DNA of 64,000 nt from Arthrobacter pullicola (GCF_014836875.1 NZ_JACSQC010000001.1:572704-636703), one strand, 5' to 3'. Numbered from the stretch's first letter, positions 41,484-50,410 are shown. Numbers and translations: made by a program. Notes: generated by a model not told the origin, from the letters alone.

Positions 41484-41590
41484 GAGCGCAGGCCGGCCCC
41501 GCCCGTGACCGGGAGCGCAGGCCTGCCCCGCCCGTGACCGGGCGGGGCTCCTCCGGCCCGGCACTACCCGCCGGTGACCGGGCGGGGATC
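41484..41590. repeat. 29-bp tandem repeat with GC-rich hairpins
   Basis: Two near-identical units begin at 41484 and 41513 (GAGCGCAGGCC, then GCCCCGCCCGTGACCGG), differing by one base, and a partial third copy (GGTGACCGGGCGGGGATCC) overlaps the 3' end of yczE at 41570-41590. The C-terminal codons of YczE therefore come from the repeat. Confidence 0.7.
41525..41548. terminator. bidirectional hairpin between Cache and yczE genes
   Basis: GCCCCGCCCG (41525-41534) and CGGGCGGGGC (41539-41548) are perfect 10-bp arms with a TGAC loop. It lies between two convergent genes. A strong stem without a T tract. Confidence 0.65.
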
Positions 41591-42226
41591 CGGTTCTGCG
41601 TCAGTTGAGGGGGTGGCACCGGCAGACCCGGCGGCCGATACCTCCGGCATATGGAAGAAAGGCAGGGTCCGGCTCACCAGCGGGCCAATCAGCAGCGCGA
41701 ACGCCACCGTACCCAGGCCCACTGATCCGCCAAGGGCCCAGCCGGTGGCCAGGACGGCAACTTCGATTCCGCTGCGGACGGCCCACAGCGGCCAGCCGAA
41801 CCGGGCGTGGATGCCGGTCATCAGTCCGTCCCGCGGCCCCGGTCCCATCCGGGCGCCGATGTAGAGGCCCGTGGCCACGGCCAGCAGGACGAGTCCGCCG
41901 GCGAACAGGAGCGCCTGGGCCCAAAACGCCGAGGGTGCCGTCACTACCGCCAGGCCCACCTCAGCGCTTGGCCCGATGAGCACGACGTTCAGCACAGTTC
42001 CCACGCCGGGCTTCTGCCGGATCGGAATCCACAGCAGCAGCACCGCCAGGCCAATCAGGTTGGTCACCCAGCCAAAGGAGATCCCTGACTGGATGCTGGT
42101 GCCCTGACCCAGGACATCCCAGGGCGAGACGCCGATCCCCGCGCGGACCATCATGCCAATGGCAAAACCGTAAAGAAAAAGGCCAATCAGCAACTGCGCC
42201 ATGCGGCGGACAAAATTCCAAGACAT
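41564..42226 (-). CDS. yczE: YczE/YyaS/YitT family membrane protein
   Basis: A 220-residue protein with five to six hydrophobic segments. The YczE signature includes GFAIGMMVRAGIGVSPWDVL, then GARMGPGPRDGLMTGIHARF, matching the family. The start at 42226 follows GCAGG; a longer product with a TTG start is possible. Function unknown, but the family is repeatedly found divergent from MocR regulators of the YczR group. The C-terminal tail (TDAEPDPRPVTGG) derives from the 29-bp repeat. Confidence 0.9.
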   Translation of the reverse strand: MSWNFVRRMAQLLIGLFLYGFAIGMMVRAGIGVSPWDVLGQGTSIQSGISFGWVTNLIGLAVLLLWIPIRQKPGVGTVLNVVLIGPSAEVGLAVVTAPSAFWAQALLFAGGLVLLAVATGLYIGARMGPGPRDGLMTGIHARFGWPLWAVRSGIEVAVLATGWALGGSVGLGTVAFALLIGPLVSRTLPFFHMPEVSAAGSAGATPSTDAEPDPRPVTGG

Positions 42227-42244
42227 CCTGCAAGCCAATCGCTG

Positions 42245-42276
42245 AATTGGTCTTATTTCAAGATGCCAATTGGTCT
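42245..42276. promoter_or_regulatory. two direct repeats, candidate MocR operator
   Basis: AATTGGTCT occurs at 42245-42253 and 42268-42276, 23 bases (about two helical turns) apart, between yczE and mocR. Both copies continue to T/A-A (TTA and AA). Direct repeats spaced by whole turns are the known mode of MocR operator recognition. Confidence 0.7.
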
Positions 42277-42287
42277 AAGCTGGCCTG

Positions 42288-43697
42288 ATGTTGATCCTGG
42301 GTGCGAACCGGTTCGCGGGCATGCTCGGTACGTGGCGGGCCAACGGCCCGGCGTACGCGGACCTGGCGGAGCGCATCCGGCTGCTGGTCCTGGACGGCCG
42401 GCTCCCCATCGGTGCCAGGGTGCCGGCAGAACGTGAACTCTCCGGACGCCTGCAGCTTTCCCGCACGACGGTTAGTGCTGCCTACGCCAGGCTGCGGGAA
42501 TCCGGCTACCTGGAAAGCCTGCGGGGCTCCGGCAGTGTGGTGCGGATTCCGGGGACCCCGGCCCCCTCCGCGGCGCTGGCCGGACCCGATACCTTGGACC
42601 TCAGCAAAGCGGCCCTGCCGGCCGCGCCCCAGCTGGCCGACGCCGCTGCAGCGGCACTCGGGCAGCTTCCGGGAATGCTCACGGAACCCGGCTACGATCC
42701 TGTCGGCTTGCCCGCGCTGCGGGAAGCCATCGCGGAACGCTATGCCTTCCGCGGCCTGCCCACTGAGCCCGGGCAGATCATGGTGACCATCGGCGCCCAG
42801 CACGCGGTGGCACTGCTCTCCCGGGTGCTGCTTCAGCGGGGAGACACTGCCCTGGTGGAATCCCCGACCTACCCGCACGGTGCGGAAGCCGTCCGGGCCG
42901 CCGGCGGACGGATCGTCCCGGTTGCCGTCACACCCCGCGACGGCTGGGACGCCGAAGGCCTGGCCCAGGCCTTCCGCCGGGCACGGCCGGCCATGGCCTA
43001 TGTGATGCCCGACTTCCACAACCCCACCGGCGCCGTGATGGCACCGCCGGAGCGCACCGCCCTGCTGGAGAGCGCAGCCCGTACGGGAACGGTAGTGGTT
43101 GCGGATGAGACCATGGCCGAGCTGTCCATCGATTCCGCCGGACCGGTGGCCCCGCTGGCGATCCATGGTCCGGCCGTGCTGGTGGGATCCCTGGGCAAAA
43201 CCGTGTGGGGCGGGCTGCGGATCGGCTGGATCCGGGCCGAACCGGACCTGATCAGCCGGCTGGTGCAGGCCCGGTTTGCCAATGACCTGGGCACCCCGGT
43301 CCTGGAGCAGCTGGTGGCGGTGCAGGCACTGGCCAAGTATGAGGAGATCCTGGCCGGGCGGCGGGAGCTGCTGCGGGCCGGCCGGGACCGGCTCGAGGCG
43401 CTGCTGGCAGCCGCGCTGCCGGAGTGGGACGTTCCCCGGGTGTCCGGGGGACTGAGCACCTGGGTGAATATTGGCCGTCCGGTCAGCTCCCAGCTCACCC
43501 TCGCGGCACGCTCCCGCGGACTCCTGCTGGCCGCCGGCCCGGTCTTTGGCAGTGACGGTGTTTTTGAACGCTTCCTCCGCCTGCCAATCAGCTACGGAGC
43601 GCCGGAAACCACCCGGGCCGTGGAAGTGCTGGCGGACGCCTGGTCCGGGCTGGGCGAAAGCCCGGCGCCGCCGTCGTACCAGCCTGCCGTGGTGTGA
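42288..43697 (+). CDS. MocR family regulator (GntR domain fused to PLP aminotransferase domain)
   Basis: A 469-residue MocR protein. The N-terminal GntR winged helix (about 20-85) has YADLAERIRLLVLDGRLPIG, RELSGRLQLSRTTVSAAYARL and the wing. The C-terminal fold-type I aminotransferase domain keeps the PLP lysine (Lys304 in VGSLGKTVWGGL), an aspartate in VVVADETMAEL and the PDFHNPTGA loop. It is divergent from yczE with a 61-bp gap, the typical YczR arrangement. Confidence 0.93.
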   Translation: MLILGANRFAGMLGTWRANGPAYADLAERIRLLVLDGRLPIGARVPAERELSGRLQLSRTTVSAAYARLRESGYLESLRGSGSVVRIPGTPAPSAALAGPDTLDLSKAALPAAPQLADAAAAALGQLPGMLTEPGYDPVGLPALREAIAERYAFRGLPTEPGQIMVTIGAQHAVALLSRVLLQRGDTALVESPTYPHGAEAVRAAGGRIVPVAVTPRDGWDAEGLAQAFRRARPAMAYVMPDFHNPTGAVMAPPERTALLESAARTGTVVVADETMAELSIDSAGPVAPLAIHGPAVLVGSLGKTVWGGLRIGWIRAEPDLISRLVQARFANDLGTPVLEQLVAVQALAKYEEILAGRRELLRAGRDRLEALLAAALPEWDVPRVSGGLSTWVNIGRPVSSQLTLAARSRGLLLAAGPVFGSDGVFERFLRLPISYGAPETTRAVEVLADAWSGLGESPAPPSYQPAVV

Positions 43698-43726
43698 CCG
43701 GCCGCAGGGTATCCGGAATCCGTGAG

Positions 43727-44365
43727 CTACGGGATCAGCTTCAGCACGGCGTCAGCCGTGTGGGCGCGGGCCGCCACCAGGTCCGCGTTCACCTGGTCGC
43801 TTCCCTGCGCCCAGCGCCGGGCCTCTTCCGGGGATTTCCCGAAAGCCGCGTGCCGCGCAGCAAGCCGTTGCATCCGGACAGGTTCCGCCAGCGAGAGGTA
43901 CCAGGCGGCGTCGAGCTGTTTTCGCGCTTCCGGCCAGGAACCGCTGTCCTGGAGCAGGTAGTTCCCCTCCGTAATCACCAGCGGTACGTCCGGCCGCACA
44001 GGCACCGCCGAGCCGATCGGCTCCTCCAGGGTGCGGTCGAATTCCGGCGCGTAGATCACGGGATCTCCGGGTTCCTGCCGCTTCAGGCGGCACAGCAGAG
44101 CCGCGTAGCCGCCGTCGTCGAACGTGTCGATGGCGCCTTTGCGCGTTTGCCGGCCAAGCTGGCCCAGAATTCGGTTCGCCAGGTGGAAACCGTCCATGGG
44201 CACGACGACGGCGAGTTCCGGTCCCAGCGCCTCGGCCAGGGCCGCCGCGAGGGTGGATTTCCCTGCGCCGGGCGGACCGGTGATGCCGAGGATACGCCGG
44301 CGGCCGGCGGCGAGGGCGCGGGCTTCCGCGGTGAGCTGGCCCAGGGTGCGGTCGAGAATCTGCAT
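43727..44365 (-). CDS. P-loop kinase (uridine kinase/phosphoribulokinase-like)
   Basis: A 212-residue P-loop NTPase. Walker A is ITGPPGAGKST and a PMDGFHLANRIL motif follows, as in the pantothenate kinase/uridine kinase (FrcK-like) superfamily. YAPEFDRTLEEPIGSA and VITEGNYLLQD complete the fold; VRMQRLAARHAAFGKSPEEA is the lid region. The start at 44365 is 7 bases after the LacI stop. Likely phosphorylates a sugar or nucleoside; a role in the rhamnose unit is possible from context only. Confidence 0.85.
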   Translation of the reverse strand: MQILDRTLGQLTAEARALAAGRRRILGITGPPGAGKSTLAAALAEALGPELAVVVPMDGFHLANRILGQLGRQTRKGAIDTFDDGGYAALLCRLKRQEPGDPVIYAPEFDRTLEEPIGSAVPVRPDVPLVITEGNYLLQDSGSWPEARKQLDAAWYLSLAEPVRMQRLAARHAAFGKSPEEARRWAQGSDQVNADLVAARAHTADAVLKLIP

Positions 44366-44372
44366 GCAGGCC

Positions 44373-45386
44373 CTAAATGGCGTCCGTCGAGTCCCGCACG
44401 ACCAGCTCCGGCTGGAAGGTGACGTGGCGGTGGTGGTGGTCCTCGGACAGCTCATCTTCCAGCAGTTCCACCGCGGTCCGCCCGATCAGCCGCGCCGGCT
44501 GCCGGATGGAAGACAGCGGAACGACGGCGGAGGGCGCAAAATCGATGTCGTCATAGCCGATCAGGGCAATGTCTTCCGGCACCCGGAGCCGGTGGTCGAA
44601 GACGAATGCCTGCAGCAGTCCGATCGCAAGCAGGTCATTGGCCGCGAACACGCCTGAGGGGCGTTCGGCCGCCGGCCTGTGGAGCAGTTCCTCACCCACG
44701 CGCCGGCCCTCCAGCACGGTCAAGGCCGCGGTGCCAACGACGTCCAGCGTGGCACCGGGCACGGCGTCGACGGCGGCCCGGGCGCCGGCCCGCCGGTCCG
44801 CCACCTGGTGCAGGCCCGCCGGGCCGCCCACGAAGGTGATGTTCCGGGCTCCGCCGGCCAGCAGGTGTGCCACTGCCATCCGGCCGCCTTCGACGTCGTC
44901 GACGGCCAGGGAGCAGTACTGGGAAGCGGGAGCCCGCTCGTCCACCAGCACCACCGGGGTGCCGCGGGAGCGCAGCCGCTCCACCCGCCGGAGGTCGTCA
45001 GACTGTGGGGTGATGAGCACCCCGCGCACCCGTTGTTCCTCGAACAGATCCAGGTAGACCTGTTCCCGGCTGCGGGAGAGCCCGGAGTTGCCAACGATCA
45101 CGGCCTGGCCGTGATCGTCCGCGGCAGCTTCGGCTCCGCGGGCGATTTCGTTGTAGAAGGGGTTGCCGGTGTCCTGCACCACCAGTCCGATGGTCCGGGA
45201 GCGGCCGGCCTTGAGCTGCCGGGCGACGTCGTTGCGGACGTATCCCAGCTGGTCGATGGCCTTCAGGACCCGGCGGCGGCGGTCCTCGGAGACCACCTCG
45301 GGGCGGTTGATCACGTTGGAGACGGTGCCGATCGATACCTGGGCTTCCCGGGCGACGTCTTTGATGCTCACCGGGAATCTGGCCAT
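44373..45386 (-). CDS. LacI family transcriptional regulator (probable rhamnose repressor)
   Basis: A 337-residue repressor. The N-terminal LacI helix-turn-helix is VSIKDVAREAQVSIGTVSNVI with hinge LKAGRSRTIGLVV, then the sugar-binding domain (GNPFYNEIARGAEAAAD, ALIGYDDIDFAPSAVVPLSS). AAGAGAG lies upstream of the ATG at 45386. It lies at the 3' side of the rhamnose genes, and LacI-type operators occur in the rhaI/mutarotase divergent promoter. It is therefore the probable rhamnose-responsive repressor. Confidence 0.9.
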   Translation of the reverse strand: MARFPVSIKDVAREAQVSIGTVSNVINRPEVVSEDRRRRVLKAIDQLGYVRNDVARQLKAGRSRTIGLVVQDTGNPFYNEIARGAEAAADDHGQAVIVGNSGLSRSREQVYLDLFEEQRVRGVLITPQSDDLRRVERLRSRGTPVVLVDERAPASQYCSLAVDDVEGGRMAVAHLLAGGARNITFVGGPAGLHQVADRRAGARAAVDAVPGATLDVVGTAALTVLEGRRVGEELLHRPAAERPSGVFAANDLLAIGLLQAFVFDHRLRVPEDIALIGYDDIDFAPSAVVPLSSIRQPARLIGRTAVELLEDELSEDHHHRHVTFQPELVVRDSTDAI

Positions 45387-45507
45387 GCTCTCTTCACTTC
45401 CGTCCGGACGGGTCCACTGCTCTGGGGGCGCAGCCACCGGAGCGCCGGGCCCGCGGGCAGGGTCTTATTGTAAGCAGAATGTCCTTTTCGCTGACCCGGC
45501 CAGCGCC

Positions 45508-45541
45508 GGCGGCTACGGAACCCCGGCGGCTACGGAACCCC
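45508..45541. repeat. 17-bp tandem duplication at the rhaB stop
   Basis: GGCGGCTACGGAACCCC occurs twice in a row (45508-45524 and 45525-45541), followed by a partial third copy. The rhaB stop codon (45530-45532) is inside the second copy and is duplicated in the first. A strand-slippage event is likely. Confidence 0.8.
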
Positions 45542-47008
45542 GGCGGCGACCCGCGGCTCGTAGCGGACCGGTTCGAACGTTTGGGCCACCAGGCGGCGCA
45601 GCTCCTCCAGTCCTCCCGAGACCAGGCCGGCGGCCCGGGCCTGGATGAGCACGTTGCCAATGGCGGTGGCCTCCACCGGCCCGGCGAACACCGTGCGGCC
45701 GGTCCGGTCGGCGGTGAGCTGGCAGAGCAGGGTGTTCTGCGATCCGCCGCCCACCACGTGCACGGTGCGGATACTGCGCCCGGTGAGCCGCTCAATCTGC
45801 TCGATGACATCCGCGTACGCGGCCGCCAGGGACTCCAGGATGGACCGGACCGTCTCGGCCCGCCCGCGCGGCGGCTGCAGCCCCCGTTCCTCACACCACG
45901 CGGCGATCCGCGCCGGCATGTCGCCGGGCGCCGTGAAGCGCTCGTCCTGCACATCAAACACCGGCACAGGCGCGGTGACGGCCGCCGCCTGGCTGATCAG
46001 CCCGGCGAGGTTGCTGGTGTGCTGGGCGTCGGTGGCCCCGGGTCCGTCCCACGTGCGGATGGACTCGGAGAGCAGCCATAGTCCGGACACGTTCTTCAGG
46101 TATCGGATCCGTCCGTCCACGCCGCCTTCATTGGTGAAGTTGGCGGCCTGGCTTTCGGCAGTGAGCACCGGGCTGGGCAGCTCGACGCCAACCAGGGACC
46201 AGGTGCCGGAGGAAATGAATGCTGCGTCCTCATCCGCGAAGGGCACGGCGACGACGGCGGAGGCGGTGTCGTGCGAGCCCACGGCCGTGACCGGCAGGCC
46301 TGCCGGGACACCCAGCTCCGCCGCCACTGCGGGCAGCAGGCCGCCGATCCGCTCACCCGGGGCGATCAGCGGGGCGAACAGATCGCCCGCCAGCCCGAGC
46401 CGGGCCATCAGCTCCGTGTCCCACTGCCGGGTGCGTGCATCCAGCAGCCCGGTGGTCGCAGCGTTGGTCTCCTCGGTCACCTCCCGGCCGGTGAGCCAGT
46501 AAGCGATGAGGTCCGGGACCAGCAGTGCCCGGTCCGCCATGTCCAGGTCGCCGCGCTCCCGGTCCACAGCCAGCTGGAACACCGTGTTGAAGGGGAGGTG
46601 CTGCAGCCCGCTGCGGGAGTAGAGCTCTTCCGGGGGCAGGGCCGCGTGGACGGCCTGCACCCCGGCTGCGGTGCGTTCGTCCCGGTAGTGGTAGGGCAGG
46701 CCCAGCAGCTTCCCGCCGCGCAGCAGCCCGTAGTCCACGGCCCAGGAGTCGACGCCGATGGAACGGACACCGGGTTCCTCCCGGAACGCCTGGGCGAGCC
46801 CGGCGGACAGGGACCTGTAGAGCTCGGTGATGTTCCAGTGCAGCCCGGGCCCGTTCCCCTCATGCAGCCGGACCGGCTGATTGGGGAAGCGGGCCACGTG
46901 CCGCATCCGGATCCGGCCGCCGGACACCCCGCCGAGGATGACGCGGCCGCTGGTCGCCCCAAGATCGACGGCTGCCACCGCTGCCGCTGCCGCTGTTGCT
47001 GTCGCCAC
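45530..47008 (-). CDS. rhaB: rhamnulokinase
   Basis: A 492-residue FGGY-type sugar kinase that phosphorylates L-rhamnulose. The N-terminal phosphate loop is VAAVDLGATSGRVILG; RMRHVARFPNQPVRLHEG, GVDSWAVDYGLL and HVVGGGSQNTLLCQLTA (ATP-binding adenosine motif) identify the RhaB clade. GTG at 47008 is used because GAAAGGAC precedes it; the longer frame is not supported. It follows the aldolase/dehydrogenase fusion by 31 bases. Confidence 0.92.
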   Translation of the reverse strand: MATATAAAAAVAAVDLGATSGRVILGGVSGGRIRMRHVARFPNQPVRLHEGNGPGLHWNITELYRSLSAGLAQAFREEPGVRSIGVDSWAVDYGLLRGGKLLGLPYHYRDERTAAGVQAVHAALPPEELYSRSGLQHLPFNTVFQLAVDRERGDLDMADRALLVPDLIAYWLTGREVTEETNAATTGLLDARTRQWDTELMARLGLAGDLFAPLIAPGERIGGLLPAVAAELGVPAGLPVTAVGSHDTASAVVAVPFADEDAAFISSGTWSLVGVELPSPVLTAESQAANFTNEGGVDGRIRYLKNVSGLWLLSESIRTWDGPGATDAQHTSNLAGLISQAAAVTAPVPVFDVQDERFTAPGDMPARIAAWCEERGLQPPRGRAETVRSILESLAAAYADVIEQIERLTGRSIRTVHVVGGGSQNTLLCQLTADRTGRTVFAGPVEATAIGNVLIQARAAGLVSGGLEELRRLVAQTFEPVRYEPRVAAGVP

Positions 47009-47039
47009 GTGTTTGTCCTTTCGCTGCCCGCCGCGCCGC

Positions 47040-49106
47040 TTAGCGCAGGAACGCTGCAGCGACGCCGGCGTCAACCGGGATGTGCAGGCCGGTGGTGTGG
47101 GAAAGATCGGAGCTGGTCAGGACCGCGGCGGCGTTGGCCACGTTCTCCGGCAGCACCTCGCGCTTGAGCAGGGTGCGCTGGGCGTAGAACTTGCCCAGCT
47201 CGTCCTCGGGCACGCCGTAGACCGCGGCGCGCTTGGCACCCCAGCCGCCGGCGAAGATGCCGGAGCCGCGGACCACACCGTCGGGGTTGATGCCGTTGAC
47301 CTTGATGCCGTGCTCACCCAGTTCCGCGGCCAGCAGGCGCACCTGGTGGGCCTGGTCGGCCTTGACGGCGGAGTAGGCAATGTTGTTGGGTCCGGCGAAG
47401 ACGGAGTTCTTCGAGGAGATGTACAGGATATCCCCGCCCATTTCCTGGGCGATCATGGCCTTGGCAGCGGCCTTAGCGACCAGGAAGGAGCCCTTGGCCA
47501 TCACGTCGTGCTGCAGGTCCCAGTCCTTTTCAGTGGTTTCCAGCAGCGGCTTGGAGATGGACAGGCCGGCGTTGTTCACCACCAGGTCAATGCCGCCGAA
47601 GGCCAGCACGGTGGATTCGATGGCAGCGGCGACCTGCCCGGCGTCGGTCACGTCGGCGCGGACGCCGATGGCCACGTCGGAGCCGCCCAGCTCGGCGGCC
47701 ACCTGTTCGGCGGCTTCCAGGTTGAGGTCGGCGATCACCACGCAGGCGCCTTCTGCTGCGAGGCGGGTGGCAATGGCCTTGCCGATGCCCGACGCCGCGC
47801 CCGTTACCAGTGCGATCCGGGTGGCGTGGCTGCGGGGCTTGGGCATGCGGGCCAGCTTGGCCTCTTCCAGTGCCCAGTATTCGATCCGGAATTTCTCCGA
47901 CTCGTCGATCGGGGCGTAGCTGGAGATGCCTTCGGCCCCGCGCATGACGTTGATGGCGTTGAGGTAGAACTCGCCGGCCACGCGTGCGGTCTGCTTGTCC
48001 TTGCCCCAGGAGAACATACCGACGCCGGGCACCAGCACAATTGCCGGATCAGCGCCGCGCATGGCCGGGGAACCGGCGTCGGCGTGCCGGTCGTAGTAGG
48101 CCTGGTAGTCGGCGCGGTACGCCTCGTGCAGCTCCTTCAGGCGGGCGGTGCAGTCTTCGACGGGCGCGTCGGCCGGCAGGTCCAGGACCAGCGGCTTGAC
48201 CTTGGTGCGCAGGAAGTGGTCCGGGCAGGAGGTGCCCAGGGCAGCCAGCCGGGGGTGCTCAGCGGATGCAAGGAACTCCAGGACCCGCGGATCGTCCATG
48301 TAGTGGCCAACCTGCGGGCGGTCGTGCGAGGCGAGGCCGCGGATCACCGGGGCCAGGGCGGCTGCCTTGGCGTGCCGCTCGGCCTCGGGCAGCGCCGCAT
48401 ATCCCGCGAGAGCGGGGCCGAAGGGCTCGGCCTTGGAATGTTCGGAGATGTAGGCCTCGGCCGTGTCGATGATCCAACGGGAGTTCGCCTCGGCTTCGCC
48501 GCTGCTGGCGCCCCAGGCGGTGATGCCGTGCCCGCCCAGGATGGTGCCGACCGCGGCGGGGTTGGCTTCCTTGATGGCGGCGATGTCCAGGCCCAGCTGG
48601 AAGCCGGGGCGGCGCCAGGGCACCCACACCACCTTGTCGCCGAAGATCTTCGCGGTAAGTTCCTCACCGTCGGCCGCCGTTGCGACGGCGATGCCCGAAT
48701 CCGGGTGCAGGTGATCCACGTGCGCGGCGTCGACCAGCCCGTGCATGGCGGTGTCGATCGACGGCGCCGCACCGCCCTTGCCGTGCAGGCAGTAATCGAA
48801 GGCCGCGACCATCTCGTCCTCGTGCTCCACGCCGCGGTAGACGCCCTTCAGCGCCCGCACCCGGTCCATCCGCAGCACGGCCAGGCCCTGCTCGGTGAGG
48901 GTGCCGAGGTCCCCGCCGGAGCCCTTGACCCACAGCAGCTCGACGTCTTCACCGGTCACCGGATCCGCCGCGGTGCCCTTGGCGGAAGTGTTGCCGCCGG
49001 CGTAGTTGGTGTTCTTCGGGTCCGAGCCAAGCCGGTTGGAGCGGGCGATGAGGTCGGCTACGACGGTCTGCTGGCCGGTCGTCGGGGTGCTGGCGGGGGC
49101 GTTCAT
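47040..49106 (-). CDS. bifunctional rhamnulose-1-phosphate aldolase / lactaldehyde dehydrogenase
   Basis: A 688-residue fusion (RhaEW/YuxG type). The N-terminal class II aldolase domain (about 15-420) has the metal His cluster in VDHLHPDSGIAV, then ILGGHGITAWG. The C-terminal SDR domain (about 430-688) has the cofactor motif VTGAASGIGKA, VNNAG, and the Tyr/Lys pair in AYSAVKAD. It cleaves rhamnulose-1-phosphate to DHAP and L-lactaldehyde and oxidises the latter. GAGGAG precedes the ATG. It is the second gene of the rha operon. Confidence 0.93.
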   Translation of the reverse strand: MNAPASTPTTGQQTVVADLIARSNRLGSDPKNTNYAGGNTSAKGTAADPVTGEDVELLWVKGSGGDLGTLTEQGLAVLRMDRVRALKGVYRGVEHEDEMVAAFDYCLHGKGGAAPSIDTAMHGLVDAAHVDHLHPDSGIAVATAADGEELTAKIFGDKVVWVPWRRPGFQLGLDIAAIKEANPAAVGTILGGHGITAWGASSGEAEANSRWIIDTAEAYISEHSKAEPFGPALAGYAALPEAERHAKAAALAPVIRGLASHDRPQVGHYMDDPRVLEFLASAEHPRLAALGTSCPDHFLRTKVKPLVLDLPADAPVEDCTARLKELHEAYRADYQAYYDRHADAGSPAMRGADPAIVLVPGVGMFSWGKDKQTARVAGEFYLNAINVMRGAEGISSYAPIDESEKFRIEYWALEEAKLARMPKPRSHATRIALVTGAASGIGKAIATRLAAEGACVVIADLNLEAAEQVAAELGGSDVAIGVRADVTDAGQVAAAIESTVLAFGGIDLVVNNAGLSISKPLLETTEKDWDLQHDVMAKGSFLVAKAAAKAMIAQEMGGDILYISSKNSVFAGPNNIAYSAVKADQAHQVRLLAAELGEHGIKVNGINPDGVVRGSGIFAGGWGAKRAAVYGVPEDELGKFYAQRTLLKREVLPENVANAAAVLTSSDLSHTTGLHIPVDAGVAAAFLR

Positions 49107-49171
49107 GCGGAGGTCTCCTCGGGGAGTGGACGGAATCTGTGGGTCAGGGGGCAGGCGCAGGGCGGGCGGAC

Positions 49172-50338
49172 TCAGGAACCCCAGGAAGCCTGGGTGCCGC
49201 CGACGCGTTCTTCATTGATGCGCTGCTGGTATCCGGAGGCGGCGTAGGCGGCCATCGGGTCGCCCGGCAGTCCGCGGGATTCGCGCCAGGCCGCCAGCTG
49301 CGGGCGGACATCGGTGTAGAAGGCGTCCATCAGGACCTGGTGGGCACCGAGCACGTCACCGGCGGCCTGGGCTGCGGCCAGGGCTTCGCCGTCGATCAGC
49401 AGGGCGCGGGCCGTCATTTCCTGAACGTTGAGCACCGAGCGGATCTGGCCGGGGATCTTCTCTTCGATGTTGTGGCACTGGTCGAGCATGAACGCCACGC
49501 CGGTTTCGGGGTCCAGTCCGCCGCCGCGCACCACCTCAACCATGATGCGGAAAAGCTGGAAGGGATCCGCTGCACCGACGATCAGGTCGTCGTCGGCGTA
49601 GTTGCGGGAGTTGAAATCGAAGGAACCGAGCTTGCCCAGGCGCAGCAGCTGCATCACGATGAACTCGATGTTGGTCCCCGGTGCGTGGTGTCCGGTGTCG
49701 AGGCAGACCATGGCTTTCTCGCCGAGGGCGGCAACCTGGGTGTAGGCCGTGCCCCAGTCCGGCACGTCGGTGTGATAGAACGCCGGCTCGAAGAACTTGT
49801 ACTCGAGCACCAGCCGCTGCTCGGCGCCCAGTTGGGCGTAGATCTCGGCCAGCGACTCGGCGAGCCGGTCCTGGCGTCCGCGCATGTCCTGCTGGCCGGC
49901 GTAGTTGGTGCCGTCCGCGAGCCAGATCTTCAGGTCCCGGGACCCGGTGGCGTTCATGATCTCCAGGCACTCCAGGTGGTGGTCGATCGCCTTGCGGCGC
50001 ACCCCCGGATCGGTGTGGGTCAGCGAGCCGAACTTGTACTCCTCGTCCTGGAAGGTGTTGGAGTTGACGGTGCCGAGGGACACGCCATGGTCTGCGGCGT
50101 AGCGGGCGAGGGCGGTGTAGTCCTCCACCTTGTCCCAGGGGATGTGAAGCGCGACGGCGGGAGCCAGTCCGGTGAAGCGGTGGACCTGGGCGGCGTCGGC
50201 AATCTTTTCCTCCACCGTGCGCGGCGTTCCCGGCGTGGAGAAAACCTTGAAGCGGGTTCCGGAGTTCCCGAAGGCCCAGGACGGAAGCTCAATGGCCTGG
50301 GCGGCCAGCTGGGAGGCGATGTCGTCGAATACAGGCAT
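49172..50338 (-). CDS. rhaI: L-rhamnose isomerase
   Basis: A 388-residue TIM-barrel isomerase of the Pseudomonas stutzeri RhaI/AraA-like type. It includes VLEYKFFEPAFYHTDVPDWG, VCLDTGHHAPGTNIEFIV and SFDFNSRNYADDDL, which carry the metal-binding Glu/Asp/His residues. It interconverts L-rhamnose and L-rhamnulose, the first step of the pathway. The start at 50338 follows AGAGAAG; the longer frame adds an atypical basic stretch. It is first in the operon, under the divergent LacI-type promoter. Confidence 0.92.
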   Translation of the reverse strand: MPVFDDIASQLAAQAIELPSWAFGNSGTRFKVFSTPGTPRTVEEKIADAAQVHRFTGLAPAVALHIPWDKVEDYTALARYAADHGVSLGTVNSNTFQDEEYKFGSLTHTDPGVRRKAIDHHLECLEIMNATGSRDLKIWLADGTNYAGQQDMRGRQDRLAESLAEIYAQLGAEQRLVLEYKFFEPAFYHTDVPDWGTAYTQVAALGEKAMVCLDTGHHAPGTNIEFIVMQLLRLGKLGSFDFNSRNYADDDLIVGAADPFQLFRIMVEVVRGGGLDPETGVAFMLDQCHNIEEKIPGQIRSVLNVQEMTARALLIDGEALAAAQAAGDVLGAHQVLMDAFYTDVRPQLAAWRESRGLPGDPMAAYAASGYQQRINEERVGGTQASWGS

Positions 50339-50398
50339 GTGCGTCACTTCTCTGTGGGTAGCCGGCGGGCGGCGCCGGTTAAACCTGGACACCGCTTT

Positions 50399-50410
50399 TG
50401 AATCGTTTCA
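50399..50410. promoter_or_regulatory. LacI-type operator near rhaI
   Basis: TGAATCGTTTCA is a near-perfect palindrome of the LacI-family type (consensus with TGAAACG half-sites), 61 bases upstream of the rhaI start. Probably bound by the rhamnose LacI-type repressor. Confidence 0.65.

Noticed and set aside
46881-49247. A 788-codon open frame on the plus strand opposite the rhamnose genes
   Set aside because: It lies antisense to rhaB and the aldolase/dehydrogenase fusion, both with full family motifs. The composition is typical of antisense GC-bias frames.
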